Positions 55,491-64,000 of a stretch of 64,000 bases of DNA are shown here, in pieces. Origin of the DNA: Pseudoalteromonas sp. G4. GTDB lineage: Bacteria; Pseudomonadota; Gammaproteobacteria; Enterobacterales; Alteromonadaceae. A program made the translations under genes and the position numbers. Position 1 is the first letter of the stretch. Every line of letters starts with the position of its first letter. Location of the stretch: NCBI RefSeq assembly GCF_028875915.1, contig NZ_JAPEHW010000002.1:1-64000 (forward strand). Reading direction: 5' to 3'. The notes under the pieces were generated by a model. That model had not been told where the DNA came from, ran no database searches, and worked only from the letters and a program-made list of their open reading frames with translations.

Positions 55491-56132
55491 TTATTGTGGT
55501 TGATGTTTTTTTGCATGATGGGTGATAATTGACACCGCTTCTTCAATATCATCAGTCACAGTGAACAACGAAAAATCACTTTGGTCAATCAATCCTTTTT
55601 TAACAAGTTGTTGCTGCATCCAATCAACAAGACCTTGCCAAAACTCGCTACCAAATAGCACAACAGGCATTTTAGAAATTCGGCCAGTTTGTAAAAGGGT
55701 GAGTGATTCGAATGTTTCATCAAGCGTACCAAAGCCACCTGGCATACAAATGTAGCCCATAGAGTATTTTAAAAACATTACCTTACGGGTAAAAAAGTAC
55801 CTAAAGTCCAGTTGTTCGTTTTGATATGGATTGGGGATCTGCTCGTGGGGCAACTCTATATTAAGGCCAATGCTTTTCCCTTTGGTTGCACCGCGATTTG
55901 CAGCTTCCATAATGCCAGGGCCACCGCCAGAAATAACGGCAAAGCCTTCTTCAACAAAGCGCTTTGCAATATCTACGGTTGCTTGATAGTACGTGTCATT
56001 TTCATCTAAGCGCGCCGATCCAAATATTGAAATAGCAGGGCCGGTGTCTGATAGTTTATCAAAACCATCGGCAAACTCGCTGATAATACGAAACATACGC
56101 CATGATTCATCGCCTTTAAGATCATCAATCAT
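55491..56132 (-). CDS. LOG-family (Rossmann-fold, TIGR00730-type) protein
   Basis: A 213-residue protein of the lysine-decarboxylase-like/LOG family, whose characterised members are nucleoside 5'-monophosphate phosphoribohydrolases. Motifs are ISIFGSARL near 35, VISGGGPGIMEAANRGA near 65 and the catalytic PGGFGTLDE near 128. Start 56132 is chosen for AAGGAGA eight bases upstream, giving an ATGA overlap with the preceding gene; a start at 56162 would add 10 residues. The gene lies between the MltA-like gene and aceK. Confidence 0.88.
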   Translation of the reverse strand: MIDDLKGDESWRMFRIISEFADGFDKLSDTGPAISIFGSARLDENDTYYQATVDIAKRFVEEGFAVISGGGPGIMEAANRGATKGKSIGLNIELPHEQIPNPYQNEQLDFRYFFTRKVMFLKYSMGYICMPGGFGTLDETFESLTLLQTGRISKMPVVLFGSEFWQGLVDWMQQQLVKKGLIDQSDFSLFTVTDDIEEAVSIITHHAKKHQPQ

Positions 56133-57244
56133 TTTGTATCTCCTTTTAAAACCATAAACCAAGCATCAATGTAGTCTGGCATATGACGATTTGCATCGTA
56201 ATAGGCTTTTATGCCGGGATAACTTCCCGCTAAATAGTCTAATTGATACAAGTTATTTTCAAATGCGCCACCCGTATCAGCCATAACGGCCATACGATAT
56301 TCACTGTGCTTTTTAAAATCAAACTTGGCAAATACTAAAGAGCCAAGCCCAAGTTGGTAGATATCGCCAGCAAATGTCACTTCAGGCAATACTTCAATTT
56401 TATGATTGGCATCTTTGCCATAGCCTAAAATGCCATTAACTTGCTTAAAGTACCAATAACGATTTTGCTCATACGGCTTTATTGTACGATCATAGGCAAT
56501 ACCGTTATTGCGGTGAACGTTAAAAACGCGTTGCTTGCCATTTACTTCTACAACAATCGTCCCTTGTAATAACGCTGATTCTAAGTCTTCTCGGGTAAGG
56601 TAAATTAGTGGCTTTGCAAGTTTTTGATGATCTAACGCTCCGGTTAATATTTGCTGTTTACCGTATTTAAAACGTGTGAGCTGTTGTTTTTTTAAATCTG
56701 CCTCTTCAAGTGACAAATCAATTTCATCATAAGGTAAAGCGTAAAGTGGGAACTCATGATGTTGTGTTTTTACATCACTGCCACTAGCTAAATGCACATA
56801 GTACTTTGTCATAAGTACTTTATCGCTCGTGAGGTTTTTTAATAGTGGTTTTTTATCACTGAGTTTTTTTGCATGTGATGTATCCGAAGTAATTCGGTAA
56901 AAATCATAATGTGTTTTTAAAAATTGAATATTTGTTAACGTGTTTGTGCCGTTTTTTTCATCTGTTTTGGCAAATTCACAAAGCGATTTAAGAGTGCGTG
57001 ATATATCCGTTTCTGAAATACCGTACTCTGATAATTTGTTGGCATGGATAACAGCAGGGTCGTATTGCTTGCCTTTCGAAAGATAGTCTAAGGTGCTATT
57101 GGCAACTTTACATAAATCATGGGTATTTGTATTGATTTTGAAATCGTTGCTGGGTGTCTGTTTAGTGATTGAAAAGTTGTTAGCGAAAAGCTGATGCGAA
57201 ATAAATAACTGTAAGAATAAAAAAAGTGTAAAAGAGTACTTCAT
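56129..57244 (-). CDS. Periplasmic MltA-like (3D-domain) protein
   Basis: A 371-residue exported protein with a signal peptide (1-21, ending LFA). The middle has an MltA-type region with YLTREDLESALLQGTIVVEV, RYWYFKQVNGILGYG, and LGLGSLVFAKF. The C-terminus has a 3D-like segment MAVMADTGGAFENN, recalling the DTGGAI element of lytic transglycosylase A. It may therefore cleave peptidoglycan or glycan strands, but the N-terminal half is unlike E. coli MltA and it is not a lipoprotein. Translationally coupled to the LOG gene. Confidence 0.6.
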   Translation of the reverse strand: MKYSFTLFLFLQLFISHQLFANNFSITKQTPSNDFKINTNTHDLCKVANSTLDYLSKGKQYDPAVIHANKLSEYGISETDISRTLKSLCEFAKTDEKNGTNTLTNIQFLKTHYDFYRITSDTSHAKKLSDKKPLLKNLTSDKVLMTKYYVHLASGSDVKTQHHEFPLYALPYDEIDLSLEEADLKKQQLTRFKYGKQQILTGALDHQKLAKPLIYLTREDLESALLQGTIVVEVNGKQRVFNVHRNNGIAYDRTIKPYEQNRYWYFKQVNGILGYGKDANHKIEVLPEVTFAGDIYQLGLGSLVFAKFDFKKHSEYRMAVMADTGGAFENNLYQLDYLAGSYPGIKAYYDANRHMPDYIDAWFMVLKGDTK

Positions 57245-57342
57245 TAAGATTTAAGTAATTAAGCCGAAGATATAAATCAGTTTACTGATTTATAAGGGGA
57301 ATGCTAGCGCTTGAAGCTGTTAGCAATGCATTAGTAACATAG

Positions 57343-57500
57343 AATACCAATTTACATGTATAGCCGCTCAATCTAGTGGGCCAAGAGTTATGCTAATTTC
57401 GTTTGTATTTATCGTTGCAACGTAACCACATAAGAAATCCGTATTGTTATCTTTCATGTATCTCGCGCTATATCAGCTCATTACTTAACAAAATTGCTTA
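57343..57500. repeat. MITE-like element, copy 2 (diverged, opposite orientation)
   Basis: Bases 57343-57500 align end to end with the reverse complement of the element at 30176-30337. Shared runs include AATACCAATT at one end, ATGCTAA and ATTTATC in the middle, then CACATAA, TTGTTA and GCGCTAT, with TTACTTAA near the other end. Divergence is substantial, with small indels. It occupies the gap between the MltA-like gene and the small protein gene at 57619; the remaining bases there hold nothing recognisable. Confidence 0.7.
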
Positions 57501-57618
57501 AATAAAAATGCTTTAACCGTAATGAATGGTTAGATGATCGTCATATAGCAAATTTTGAGTGTTTTTTGTTCAGTTTGTGCTCATATCAATAAAGGTATTA
57601 TTTTCCAATATACAGTTA

Positions 57619-57888
57619 ATGGACAAAAATATGCCTCAAAAAATTAATCGAATATGTTTATCATCGCTAAAATATGGTGATTTTGCACAATCTAAAAATC
57701 TGCTTGTATCTCATGGTAAATACACGGCGGCAGTAAGAATGATGCCAACACACCCGTCGAAGGGTTGTCGCTTTTTGGTCGATGGTGAATTGATCGATAG
57801 TCTTTCGGGTGTAAAACGTAAAATTGAAGAGTTGGCTGCTAATCCTTGGCTAAACCAAAGTACAGAATTAAATATAAAAGATTGTTAA
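57619..57888 (+). CDS. Small conserved-looking protein of unknown function
   Basis: An 89-residue basic soluble protein. It has no signal peptide or recognised motif; KYTAAVRMMPTHPSKGCRFLVDG suggests a compact beta-rich fold (cited in part: RMMPTHPSKGCRFLVDG). ATG 57619 or 57631 could be the start, and neither has a strong ribosome binding site. It stands alone between the repeat element and tRNA-Val. Confidence 0.55.
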   Translation: MDKNMPQKINRICLSSLKYGDFAQSKNLLVSHGKYTAAVRMMPTHPSKGCRFLVDGELIDSLSGVKRKIEELAANPWLNQSTELNIKDC

Positions 57889-57941
57889 TTTAAGATGAAT
57901 TACTTGAGATAATACTTTAATTTGAAGTAGATGAAGATAAA

Positions 57942-58018
57942 TGGTGGGTCTGAGTGAATTCGAATCACCGACCTCCACGATGTCAACGTGGCGCTCTAAC
58001 CAACTGAGCTACAGACCC
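57942..58018 (-). tRNA. tRNA-Val (GAC anticodon)
   Basis: The reverse strand from 58018 begins GGGTCTGTAGCTCAGTTGG and folds into a 77-base cloverleaf. The anticodon GAC is at 57984-57982 in the loop TTGACAT, the T arm reads GATTCGAATTC, and the acceptor GGGTCTG pairs with CAGACCC, ending in encoded ACCA. It is close to the E. coli GAC valine tRNA. Confidence 0.97.
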
Positions 58019-58120
58019 TCTATTTATGCTTCGCATTCTACATAGAATTTTTTGTTGTACAAGCATAATTTTGCATAACCCCGTTTAACTGATGGATTTA
58101 TATGCAAATTGTATGCGTGC

Positions 58121-59134
58121 TCATCTACCCGGAACAATACCGCAGGATTTATACAGGGTTTGCCACCATGTAACATGCTTTACAGATAGTGATTTTAAAC
58201 TGCTTTCTAAAGCAAGTGGGTGAAAAGGCAAGTCGCTATCATAAGGCTGAGAAATCTCATTTAGCCAAAGGGAGGTAAGTTCAGGATGGATCAACGCATA
58301 TTCACGAAGGAGCAAATTGTGATATTGCTGTATTTTACTGCCATAAAACTTTGTAAAAATATTACTTAACACCTCTGCCTTTTGTGTGTTGTGACCTTTC
58401 TTACATAAAACGTCGATTGGGATAGTTTTCAACGCTTCATTTTGCTGCTTCAATATATCGATTTGTTCATATATAGCCCTCAATAAGCTTGCAACATAGC
58501 TATTTTTATAAAGTGCATGTAAGTGATTTTCTAATTGGTTTATTTCAACTGCATCAAATTGTTTAGTCAAAATTGCCTGTTTTGTTTGATTGAAAAAACG
58601 CAAACTATTTAATGCGGCTTGTTTATCATCCTCGTTAATGTCCATAAGTGAGTAAGAGGTAGGCTTATGGAGTGATGCTAGCTGCGGATCTTGAAAGATC
58701 ATGTGCTGCCAACTAATGAAAAGTGTGGCGATTTTATCTCTGTAAACGGTGTTTAGTTGATTTTTAAGCGCATTATCATTCAAAGTATCGAAACATTTGG
58801 GTAACAACTGAATAAATTTAACATGATAAGCAAACTGAGCACTTGCTCCTGCAACTTTACCAAGTTGTGAATTACGCTCTGCGATTAACTGCCCTAGTTG
58901 GCAATGCTGAATTTTTGCTAACTGTAGAATGCCTATGGTAGCACTATGCTCAATGCTCAATTGTGGCGTTATAAGTTTGTGGCTATCAGAGTAGGTGATC
59001 AATGGGGGTAGGTTAATCTGGCTTTGCAGGCGCGAATGATAATCCGCATTAAGTGAATTGGGTGCTTTTGAGCACCCAACAAAGGTGAAGCTGGTAACAA
59101 CAATACTAAGAAATATTAAAAGGTGCTTGAGCAA
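58121..59134 (-). CDS. DUF3080-like lipoprotein
   Basis: A 337-residue envelope protein with a lipoprotein signal (1-20) and lipobox FVGC. The mature part is helical, with DYHSRLQ near the start and HVTWWQTLYKSCGIVPGR at the end, both familiar from DUF3080 proteins. Function is unknown. It overlaps the MATE pump gene by 29 bases, so the two are probably co-expressed. Confidence 0.8.
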   Translation of the reverse strand: MLKHLLIFLSIVVTSFTFVGCSKAPNSLNADYHSRLQSQINLPPLITYSDSHKLITPQLSIEHSATIGILQLAKIQHCQLGQLIAERNSQLGKVAGASAQFAYHVKFIQLLPKCFDTLNDNALKNQLNTVYRDKIATLFISWQHMIFQDPQLASLHKPTSYSLMDINEDDKQAALNSLRFFNQTKQAILTKQFDAVEINQLENHLHALYKNSYVASLLRAIYEQIDILKQQNEALKTIPIDVLCKKGHNTQKAEVLSNIFTKFYGSKIQQYHNLLLREYALIHPELTSLWLNEISQPYDSDLPFHPLALESSLKSLSVKHVTWWQTLYKSCGIVPGR

Positions 59135-60461
59135 GTCGTTTTCTCACTGTCGCTATTAGTAAAACCGCAGCGGTAGATAATCCAACAATAATGCCGAGCC
59201 AAAAACCTTCTGGCCCCATTGGTTCTACGATGATATCTGTTAATGCCAATACGTAGCCTAAACTAAATCCGATTAACCAATACGAAATAAATGTAATGTA
59301 GGAGATAGGCGCAGTGTATTTTAAGCCCCTTAAAATACCCGTTGCTGCAACTTGCAAAGCATCAGGTAATTGATAAAAACAGGCCAATATTAAAATGGCA
59401 CTGGCAAGGGCGATTACCTCAGCGTTATCACTGTACACACTGCCAATGACGCTTCGCGATAAAAAGGTTATAAGCGCAACGACAGTCGAAATCATTAACG
59501 CAAGTAAAAGGCTAGTAGAAACGGTTTTTTTAACCGCATCATAGTTTTTTTGCCCCGCTAGATTACCAACGCGGATACAAATAGCGAGTGCTAGACTGAG
59601 TGGGATCATAAATAATACGGTAGAGACACTTGCAGCTACTTGGTGACCTGAGACGGCAATAGCACCAAGTGGTGCGATAAAGAGCGGAATACAGGCAAAT
59701 AGCGTTACTTCAAAAAAGTGTGCTAGGGCAATGGGAGTGCCAAGCTTGGTAATGCTTGCGATAGTAGATAGTTTTGGTTTGATGGCGCGAGAAAATAAAA
59801 ACCTGCCTCTCAAACGCTTAGAGTAAAGCATATACACAAACAAACTAAGTGCCATACACCAATAAACAATAGCTGTTGCTATACCACAGCCTGCGCTGCC
59901 ATATGCATCAAAACCGAGTTTTCCGTGAATGAAAACGTAGTTTGCAGGAATATTTATCGCAAGCCCTATCGCAGCAATGTACACGGCAGGCTTTGTGTAA
60001 GCCATGCCTTCACACACACAGCGCAGTACATTGTAAATCAAAAAACCGAGTAATCCCCATTTGACATAATTAATGTAACCAAGAGCCAAACCTGCTACTT
60101 CAGGCTCCATTTGGATATAGGATATTGGGATTTCGACAAAGTTGATAAGTAATAAGCCTAATGCTGTAAGTACAAAGGCTAAGAAAAAGCCCTGGAACAT
60201 ATCATGACGAATTGCAAACAGCTTTTTGGCGCCAAAATTTTGCGCCACCATGCCAGTAAGTGCCAAAAGTACACCCAATAAAGTAAGTAATACAGGGTTC
60301 CATATACCTAGTGCAATCGCAAGTGCTGCCAAGTCATATGCGCTTACTTGACCTGCCATTACAGTATCAACAACGCCCATCAAGATCATGGTTACTTGGG
60401 CAATAAAAACAGGAACAGCTAAGCGAAGAATATACCTCGCCTCAAAAACATTAAACGTCAT
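59106..60461 (-). CDS. norM: MATE-family multidrug efflux pump (NorM-like)
   Basis: A 451-residue inner-membrane antiporter with 12 membrane segments. Typical features are ILRLAVPVFIAQVTMILMGVVDTVMAGQ at the start (residues 11-38, quoted as VPVFIAQVTMILMGVVDTVM), the second-half GTPIALAHFFEVTLF repeat, and an inner symmetry around HQVAASVSTVLFMIPLSLA. It exports cationic drugs in exchange for sodium or protons. ATG 60461 is preferred to a TTG six codons upstream. It is divergent from riboflavin synthase, as in several relatives. Confidence 0.9.
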   Translation of the reverse strand: MTFNVFEARYILRLAVPVFIAQVTMILMGVVDTVMAGQVSAYDLAALAIALGIWNPVLLTLLGVLLALTGMVAQNFGAKKLFAIRHDMFQGFFLAFVLTALGLLLINFVEIPISYIQMEPEVAGLALGYINYVKWGLLGFLIYNVLRCVCEGMAYTKPAVYIAAIGLAINIPANYVFIHGKLGFDAYGSAGCGIATAIVYWCMALSLFVYMLYSKRLRGRFLFSRAIKPKLSTIASITKLGTPIALAHFFEVTLFACIPLFIAPLGAIAVSGHQVAASVSTVLFMIPLSLALAICIRVGNLAGQKNYDAVKKTVSTSLLLALMISTVVALITFLSRSVIGSVYSDNAEVIALASAILILACFYQLPDALQVAATGILRGLKYTAPISYITFISYWLIGFSLGYVLALTDIIVEPMGPEGFWLGIIVGLSTAAVLLIATVRKRLAQAPFNIS

Positions 60462-60527
60462 ACTTGCGCATTCTAGCAAAATCAGGAAAATCGTATTTTA
60501 CTGAATGCAGAGATAGATAGGAATTAA

Positions 60528-61157
60528 ATGTTTACTGGTATTGTACAAACAAAGGCGTCGGTGGTATCTGTTTCCACAAGTGGTGAAGTAATGCGCCTAG
60601 TTTTGTCTACACCCAATGCGTATTTGAACCATTTAGATATTGGCGCGAGCATTTCAATCAATGGTTGCTGTTTAACAGTAGTGCATTATGAGCTTGGTAA
60701 TAAAGATGTGGTTGGCCAAGTACATTTTGATGTGATTGATGAAACTTTAAAACTGACTAATTTGGGGCAGCTTAAACAAGGGCAAAAAGTAAACTTTGAA
60801 CGCTCAGTGACATTTGGTACTGAAATCGGCGGGCATATTGTATCGGGTCATATACACACAGTAGCACGTGTTGAATCAATTGAGCGTGAGCAAGATAATT
60901 GTGCAATTTACTTATCGTTACCAGAAAAGTGGCTTAAATATATTAATTATAAAGGTTTTATCAGTGTTAACGGCTGTAGCTTAACGGTTGGTGAAGTGCA
61001 CCAAAATGGCTTTTATTTGCATTTGATCCCAGAAACGCTCGAAGTTACCAACTTGGGCTTAGCACAAATTGGTACCGAGTTTAATATCGAGGTTGATCAA
61101 CAAACCTATACTATTGTTGAAACCATTGAGCGATATATGAAATCAAAAGGGCTATAA
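60528..61157 (+). CDS. ribC: Riboflavin synthase, alpha subunit
   Basis: A 209-residue enzyme (called ribC or ribE depending on species) that dismutates two lumazine molecules to riboflavin. It has two lumazine-binding repeats: MFTGIVQTKA with SINGCCLTV in the first, and GGHIVSGHIHTVA with SVNGCSLTV in the second. Length is normal. No FMN riboswitch fits in the 66-base upstream gap. The gene has its own terminator. Confidence 0.95.
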   Translation: MFTGIVQTKASVVSVSTSGEVMRLVLSTPNAYLNHLDIGASISINGCCLTVVHYELGNKDVVGQVHFDVIDETLKLTNLGQLKQGQKVNFERSVTFGTEIGGHIVSGHIHTVARVESIEREQDNCAIYLSLPEKWLKYINYKGFISVNGCSLTVGEVHQNGFYLHLIPETLEVTNLGLAQIGTEFNIEVDQQTYTIVETIERYMKSKGL

Positions 61158-61181
61158 GGGGCGCATTGCGCCTCTTTTTTT
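61156..61181 (+). terminator. Intrinsic terminator of riboflavin synthase
   Basis: AGGGGCGC and GCGCCTCT pair (one G-U) around ATT, followed by a run of seven T residues. It begins in the stop codon region and lies before a convergent minus-strand gene. Confidence 0.85.
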
Positions 61182-61192
61182 GCCCAATAAAC

Positions 61193-61396
61193 TTAAAAAA
61201 CTTGTTCGTCGTCGCTGTCGACGCTTAGCTCTATTTTGTTGTAAATCCTATCAATATGCATATTGAGATGGATAGGGTTGCAACATGCAGCACAATCTTC
61301 ATAGTAATCTTGATCGCCAGAAGTGGTGTCCATCTCTACATCAACATGATGGCCACAATGAGGGCATGAAATACGTTGAAATTTATGGTCTCGCAT
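61193..61396 (-). CDS. CPXCG-motif cysteine-rich (zinc-ribbon) protein
   Basis: A 67-residue protein with ISCPHCGHHVDVEMD and DCAACCNPIHL, two cysteine pairs that should bind zinc, matching the small CPXCG-motif family of marine gammaproteobacteria. Start 61396 gives the family length; a longer frame to 61453 would add 19 residues. Function is unknown. It follows the fructosamine kinase gene on the same strand. Confidence 0.78.
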   Translation of the reverse strand: MRDHKFQRISCPHCGHHVDVEMDTTSGDQDYYEDCAACCNPIHLNMHIDRIYNKIELSVDSDDEQVF

Positions 61397-61465
61397 AACA
61401 GTTTCCAACAACAGTAATACTTGTTTAAGTGTAGTTGAAAACTGATATTTCACCTGTTTTTGCGC

Positions 61466-62341
61466 TCAGTCTAGACCATAATTTTGCTGGATTTTAACGA
61501 TGCTTAAATGGGCATCTTCAATGTATTGATTACCAAATAAATTTCCATGATTGAGTAAATGATAAAGGTTATAGATGTGTTTACGCTGCTGGTATTTATC
61601 TGATAAAGGGTAGGTATCGTTGTACCCTTGATAAAACTCGTTATGAAATTTACCAAACAGTTCTGTCATCGCAATATCGGCTTCTCTGTCACCATAATAA
61701 CAAGCAGGGTCGAATACTGACGGGTTCCCTTTACAAAAACCAAGATTACCGCGCCATAAATCACCGTGTAAAAGAGAAGGTAAACAATGGTGGGGGTGTA
61801 AAATCTGTTTAACAGTATCAACAAATTGGTCAATGTCGACTAAATGTATCTGTTTATCAGCAAGAAGTTGTAGTTGGTATCCTATGCGCTTTTCAGCAAA
61901 GAAAATATCCCAATGTTTATGCCATTCGTTTGGCTGAGGAGAGTCGCCAATATAGTTATCAGTGTCAAAACCAAACATTTCTTGACGGTGTTTTTTATGC
62001 AACTTTGCAAGCGTAACCCCAAATGCATACCAGTTTTCAGGAGTTCCTTCGCTTAAATCCAACCATTCAATAACATGGTATGCAAACTCAGTGCTTTGGC
62101 CGACTAATATCGAGTCGGCAACATAAAATACACTTTCTGTTGTGAGAGTGTTTAAACATATACGTTCTTGTTCAAACTTATCTAAATAGTCTTTTGTTGC
62201 CACTTTTATAAAGAAAGACTGTTTGTCATCACTTAATTTATAAAGTCGTTCTTTACGCGAAGAGGCCAATTGGCTTTTCGTTGCAGATGAGAAATCTCTG
62301 TGTAACACAACTGATAATTCATTGAGTAATGAGTTCCACAT
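61466..62341 (-). CDS. Fructosamine kinase-family protein
   Basis: A 291-residue kinase of the fructosamine/ketosamine-3-kinase fold (YniA-like), which phosphorylates glycated amines for protein deglycation or sugar-amine metabolism. Motifs are FFIKVATKD (ATP lysine, near 45), VIEWLDLSEGT hinge, catalytic LLHGDLWRGNLGF near 190, and FDPACYYGDREADIAM near 208. Length is normal. It probably forms a unit with the zinc-ribbon gene downstream. Confidence 0.92.
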   Translation of the reverse strand: MWNSLLNELSVVLHRDFSSATKSQLASSRKERLYKLSDDKQSFFIKVATKDYLDKFEQERICLNTLTTESVFYVADSILVGQSTEFAYHVIEWLDLSEGTPENWYAFGVTLAKLHKKHRQEMFGFDTDNYIGDSPQPNEWHKHWDIFFAEKRIGYQLQLLADKQIHLVDIDQFVDTVKQILHPHHCLPSLLHGDLWRGNLGFCKGNPSVFDPACYYGDREADIAMTELFGKFHNEFYQGYNDTYPLSDKYQQRKHIYNLYHLLNHGNLFGNQYIEDAHLSIVKIQQNYGLD

Positions 62342-62589
62342 AGGGGTTCCTTTAACGCTTTAGCATAAAGACCTAATGAAATCGTAAGCATACTTTCACA
62401 ACTATATGGTGAATTCATCTAAGCCTGAAGTAGTTGCACAAAGTAACTATAGTCAAGGCAGATAAATTTTGAGCTTTGTTTACAAAAAAGCACATAAATA
62501 TGGCGATTATTTGTTTTTTGCCTTGCCTAGGGTTAAAGGCAAACTTTAAAATAGCCGCGATTTGGATTTAGCTTATTTTGGAGGGTTAG

Positions 62590-63294
62590 TTGAACAAGCA
62601 CGCTATCACCAATGTTGTCGCAGTTTTATTAACAGTTGCTGGTTTTTTCTTGTCGTTACCATGGCTGTTAAGTATTGGTTTATTTGCATTGTCAGGTGCA
62701 CTGACAAACTGGCTTGCGGTACATATGCTATTTGAAAAGGTGCCAGGTCTTTATGGCTCAGGGGTTATTCCAAATCAATTTGAACAAATTAAAGACGCGA
62801 TAAAGCGCTTGTTTATGTCGCAATTCTTCACACAAGAAAACATTAACAAGTTAATGTCGGCAGAGCTTGATAGTAGTGAAACAGGCATCGACTTTACACC
62901 TATTATTGAAAACACCGATTTAAACCCAGCATTTGATTCGTTGGTTGATGTAATCGAAAACTCACAGTTTGGTGCGATGCTTGGTATGTTTGGTGGTACT
63001 GCTGTGCTTGAGCCGATGAAACAACCGTTTATCGAAAAAATGCAATCTTCACTGATTGAAATTAGTAGCTCAGAAGTATTTCATAACACGGTGCAAACAC
63101 AATTAACCTCAAATACCAGTGCCGAGAAGCTACAGTCAAAAATTGAAGCGATTATAGAAGCGCGTCTTGCGGAATTAACGCCTGAACTTGTAAAAGAGCT
63201 TATCCAAAACCTTATCAAGGAACACTTGGGTTGGCTTGTTGTATGGGGTGGGGTGTTTGGTGGTTTATTTGGCCTACTTGCCCATTTTATTTAA
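62590..63294 (+). CDS. DUF445-family membrane protein
   Basis: A 234-residue protein with a membrane segment near residues 8-28, the conserved GALTNWLAVHMLFEKVPGLYGSGVIP (cited as GALTNWLAVHMLF and LYGSGVIPNQF, 35-62), a helical cytoplasmic middle and a C-terminal membrane segment (214-234). The family is widespread and of unknown function. A TTG start is used with GGAGGG upstream. Confidence 0.88.
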   Translation: MNKHAITNVVAVLLTVAGFFLSLPWLLSIGLFALSGALTNWLAVHMLFEKVPGLYGSGVIPNQFEQIKDAIKRLFMSQFFTQENINKLMSAELDSSETGIDFTPIIENTDLNPAFDSLVDVIENSQFGAMLGMFGGTAVLEPMKQPFIEKMQSSLIEISSSEVFHNTVQTQLTSNTSAEKLQSKIEAIIEARLAELTPELVKELIQNLIKEHLGWLVVWGGVFGGLFGLLAHFI

Positions 63295-63317
63295 CAGCTT
63301 GCTGTTAGCTTCTTGAG

Positions 63318-63348
63318 AAAACGGAGGGTTGTCCCTCCGTTTTTTTTT
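63318..63348. terminator. Bidirectional terminator
   Basis: AAACGGAGGG and CCCTCCGTTT pair around TTGT and are followed by a long T run, between convergent genes ending at 63294 and 63358. Confidence 0.9.
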
Positions 63349-63357
63349 GTCTCGTCA

Positions 63358-63708
63358 TTACTTACTGCCTGAGATATACACCAATTCTTTTTTTGCCATT
63401 GCTAAATCTTTAATGCTTGTTGATGTACTCACATCTAAATTCATAAACTTACTAGTACGGTTAAGGCCATACACACTTGCAAATTCTGCGAGTGACATAT
63501 TATTGCAAGCTAGTTTGTCATCAATTTGATGCTTTTTAACACGATTGTTCTTAATCGCTTTTTGCATTTTTAACGGTTTATTTGATGCAAACGCCATACA
63601 AAGCTCAGTGCCTGGCGAATTATCAAGTGCCACAAATTGTGTATCTGCTGATGCGTTTGCTGATGCTAGTAGTGTTGCGCTAACTAAGGTTGCAGCTAAA
63701 ACTTTCAT
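63358..63708 (-). CDS. DUF3718-like exported small protein
   Basis: A 116-residue protein with a signal peptide (1-22, ending ASA). The mature domain has two cysteines, in ELCMAFASNKPLKMQKAIK and DKLACNNMSLAEFASVYG, a pattern seen in DUF3718 proteins of Alteromonadales. They may form a disulfide in the periplasm. Start 63708 has GAGGAA six bases upstream. Function unknown. Confidence 0.75.
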   Translation of the reverse strand: MKVLAATLVSATLLASANASADTQFVALDNSPGTELCMAFASNKPLKMQKAIKNNRVKKHQIDDKLACNNMSLAEFASVYGLNRTSKFMNLDVSTSTSIKDLAMAKKELVYISGSK

Positions 63709-63858
63709 GTCAAATTCCTCATTCCAACATTGTTTAAATTTAAAGTGTTCACGTTTTGTTTGAACGTACATATATAGTCGCTGAAATTTAAAAAAATGCT
63801 GTTAACCTAACGTGACAGGGTGTAAAAGAGTATTTCAAATGTGTCGAGGAAATAGAAA

Positions 63859-63880
63859 AAACGCCATTTTTCATGGCGTT
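63859..63880 (-). terminator. Intrinsic terminator of the gene at the right edge
   Basis: AACGCCAT and ATGGCGTT pair around TTTTC; on the minus strand a T run follows. It lies 47 bases beyond the stop codon of the truncated minus-strand gene. Confidence 0.75.
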
Positions 63881-63926
63881 AATATGTGTAGTTTGCAATA
63901 AATTGGGAAAATTATTTTTAAATTAT

Positions 63927-64000
63927 TTACCAGTCGATGCCTTTACGGGCTTTTACGCCGTTATCAAAAGCGTGTTTTACGTTACGCACTTCAGAAACCG
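63927..64000 (-). CDS. 3' end of an unidentified gene
   Basis: On the minus strand the sequence reads in one frame to a TAA at 63927-63929, giving the C-terminal residues VRNVKHAFDNGVKARKGIDW. The frame is open to the window edge, and a terminator follows. Too little is present to name the protein. Confidence 0.6.
   Translation of the reverse strand, partial: VSEVRNVKHAFDNGVKARKGIDW

Noticed and set aside
60462..60527. FMN riboswitch before riboflavin synthase
   Set aside because: Only 66 bases separate it from the divergent MATE gene, too short for the element, and no conserved segments are visible.
1..64000. CRISPR arrays, prophage or integrase-linked islands
   Set aside because: No regularly spaced direct repeats, phage structural genes or integrase were seen; the two tRNA genes have no adjacent integrase.

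Overview
The window looks like chromosomal DNA of a marine gammaproteobacterium of the Alteromonadales, most like Pseudoalteromonas. Supporting signs are the AT-rich composition, an Entner-Doudoroff operon run by a LacI-type repressor, a TonB-receptor starch locus with a tryptophan-halogenase-like gene, a vps-like exopolysaccharide gene order, and conserved small proteins typical of this order. The genus is inferred from gene content; no search was run. LAYOUT. 1-2.3 kb: truncated tRNA-Tyr, a conserved unknown protein, ychJ, a SulA-like cell-division inhibitor with a LexA box, and a Sel1-repeat protein. 2.4-7.0 kb: a purine permease, then a four-gene operon with two CDP-glycerol-type glycerophosphotransferases, a TagD-like cytidylyltransferase and a short-chain dehydrogenase. 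7.1-20.5 kb: a starch/maltodextrin locus with cytoplasmic alpha-glucosidase, divergent TonB-dependent receptor, halogenase-like flavoprotein, exported alpha-amylase, SLC45-type MFS permease, lipoprotein glucoamylase and a LacI repressor. 20.6-26.6 kb: glucokinase plus a second LacI repressor, then edd-eda-gap. Perfect TGACACCGGTGTCA palindromes lie at both promoters, so imported sugar is probably phosphorylated and sent through the Entner-Doudoroff route under one repressor. 26.9-30.1 kb: lapG, lapD and a small secreted Gly/Asn-rich protein carrying a TAAG sequence like the LapG cleavage site. 30.6-51.8 kb: a large surface-polysaccharide locus. It runs galU, wecB, then an AT-rich block (flippase, polymerase, four glycosyltransferases), an IS3-family fossil, manC, a phosphohexomutase, and a vps-like export set (WcaJ-type initiator, outer-membrane barrel, Wza-like protein, Wzc kinase, PHP phosphatase, VpsP-like protein), with a second O-antigen-ligase-family gene on the opposite strand. 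51.9-64 kb: mostly housekeeping or conserved genes, including a LysR regulator, aceK with an internal 57-bp tandem duplication, a LOG-family gene, an MltA-like protein, tRNA-Val, a DUF3080 lipoprotein, a MATE pump, riboflavin synthase, a CPXCG zinc-finger protein, a fructosamine kinase, DUF445, DUF3718 and the 3' end of an unidentified gene. MOST INTERESTING POINTS. The TAAG-bearing secreted protein next to lapG/lapD; the 57-bp duplication inside aceK; the paired in-phase operators and hairpin leader of edd; two diverged copies of one ~160-bp terminal-inverted-repeat element; a phosphohexomutase whose conserved N-terminus has no standard start codon; and a teichoic-acid-like gene set in a Gram-negative.
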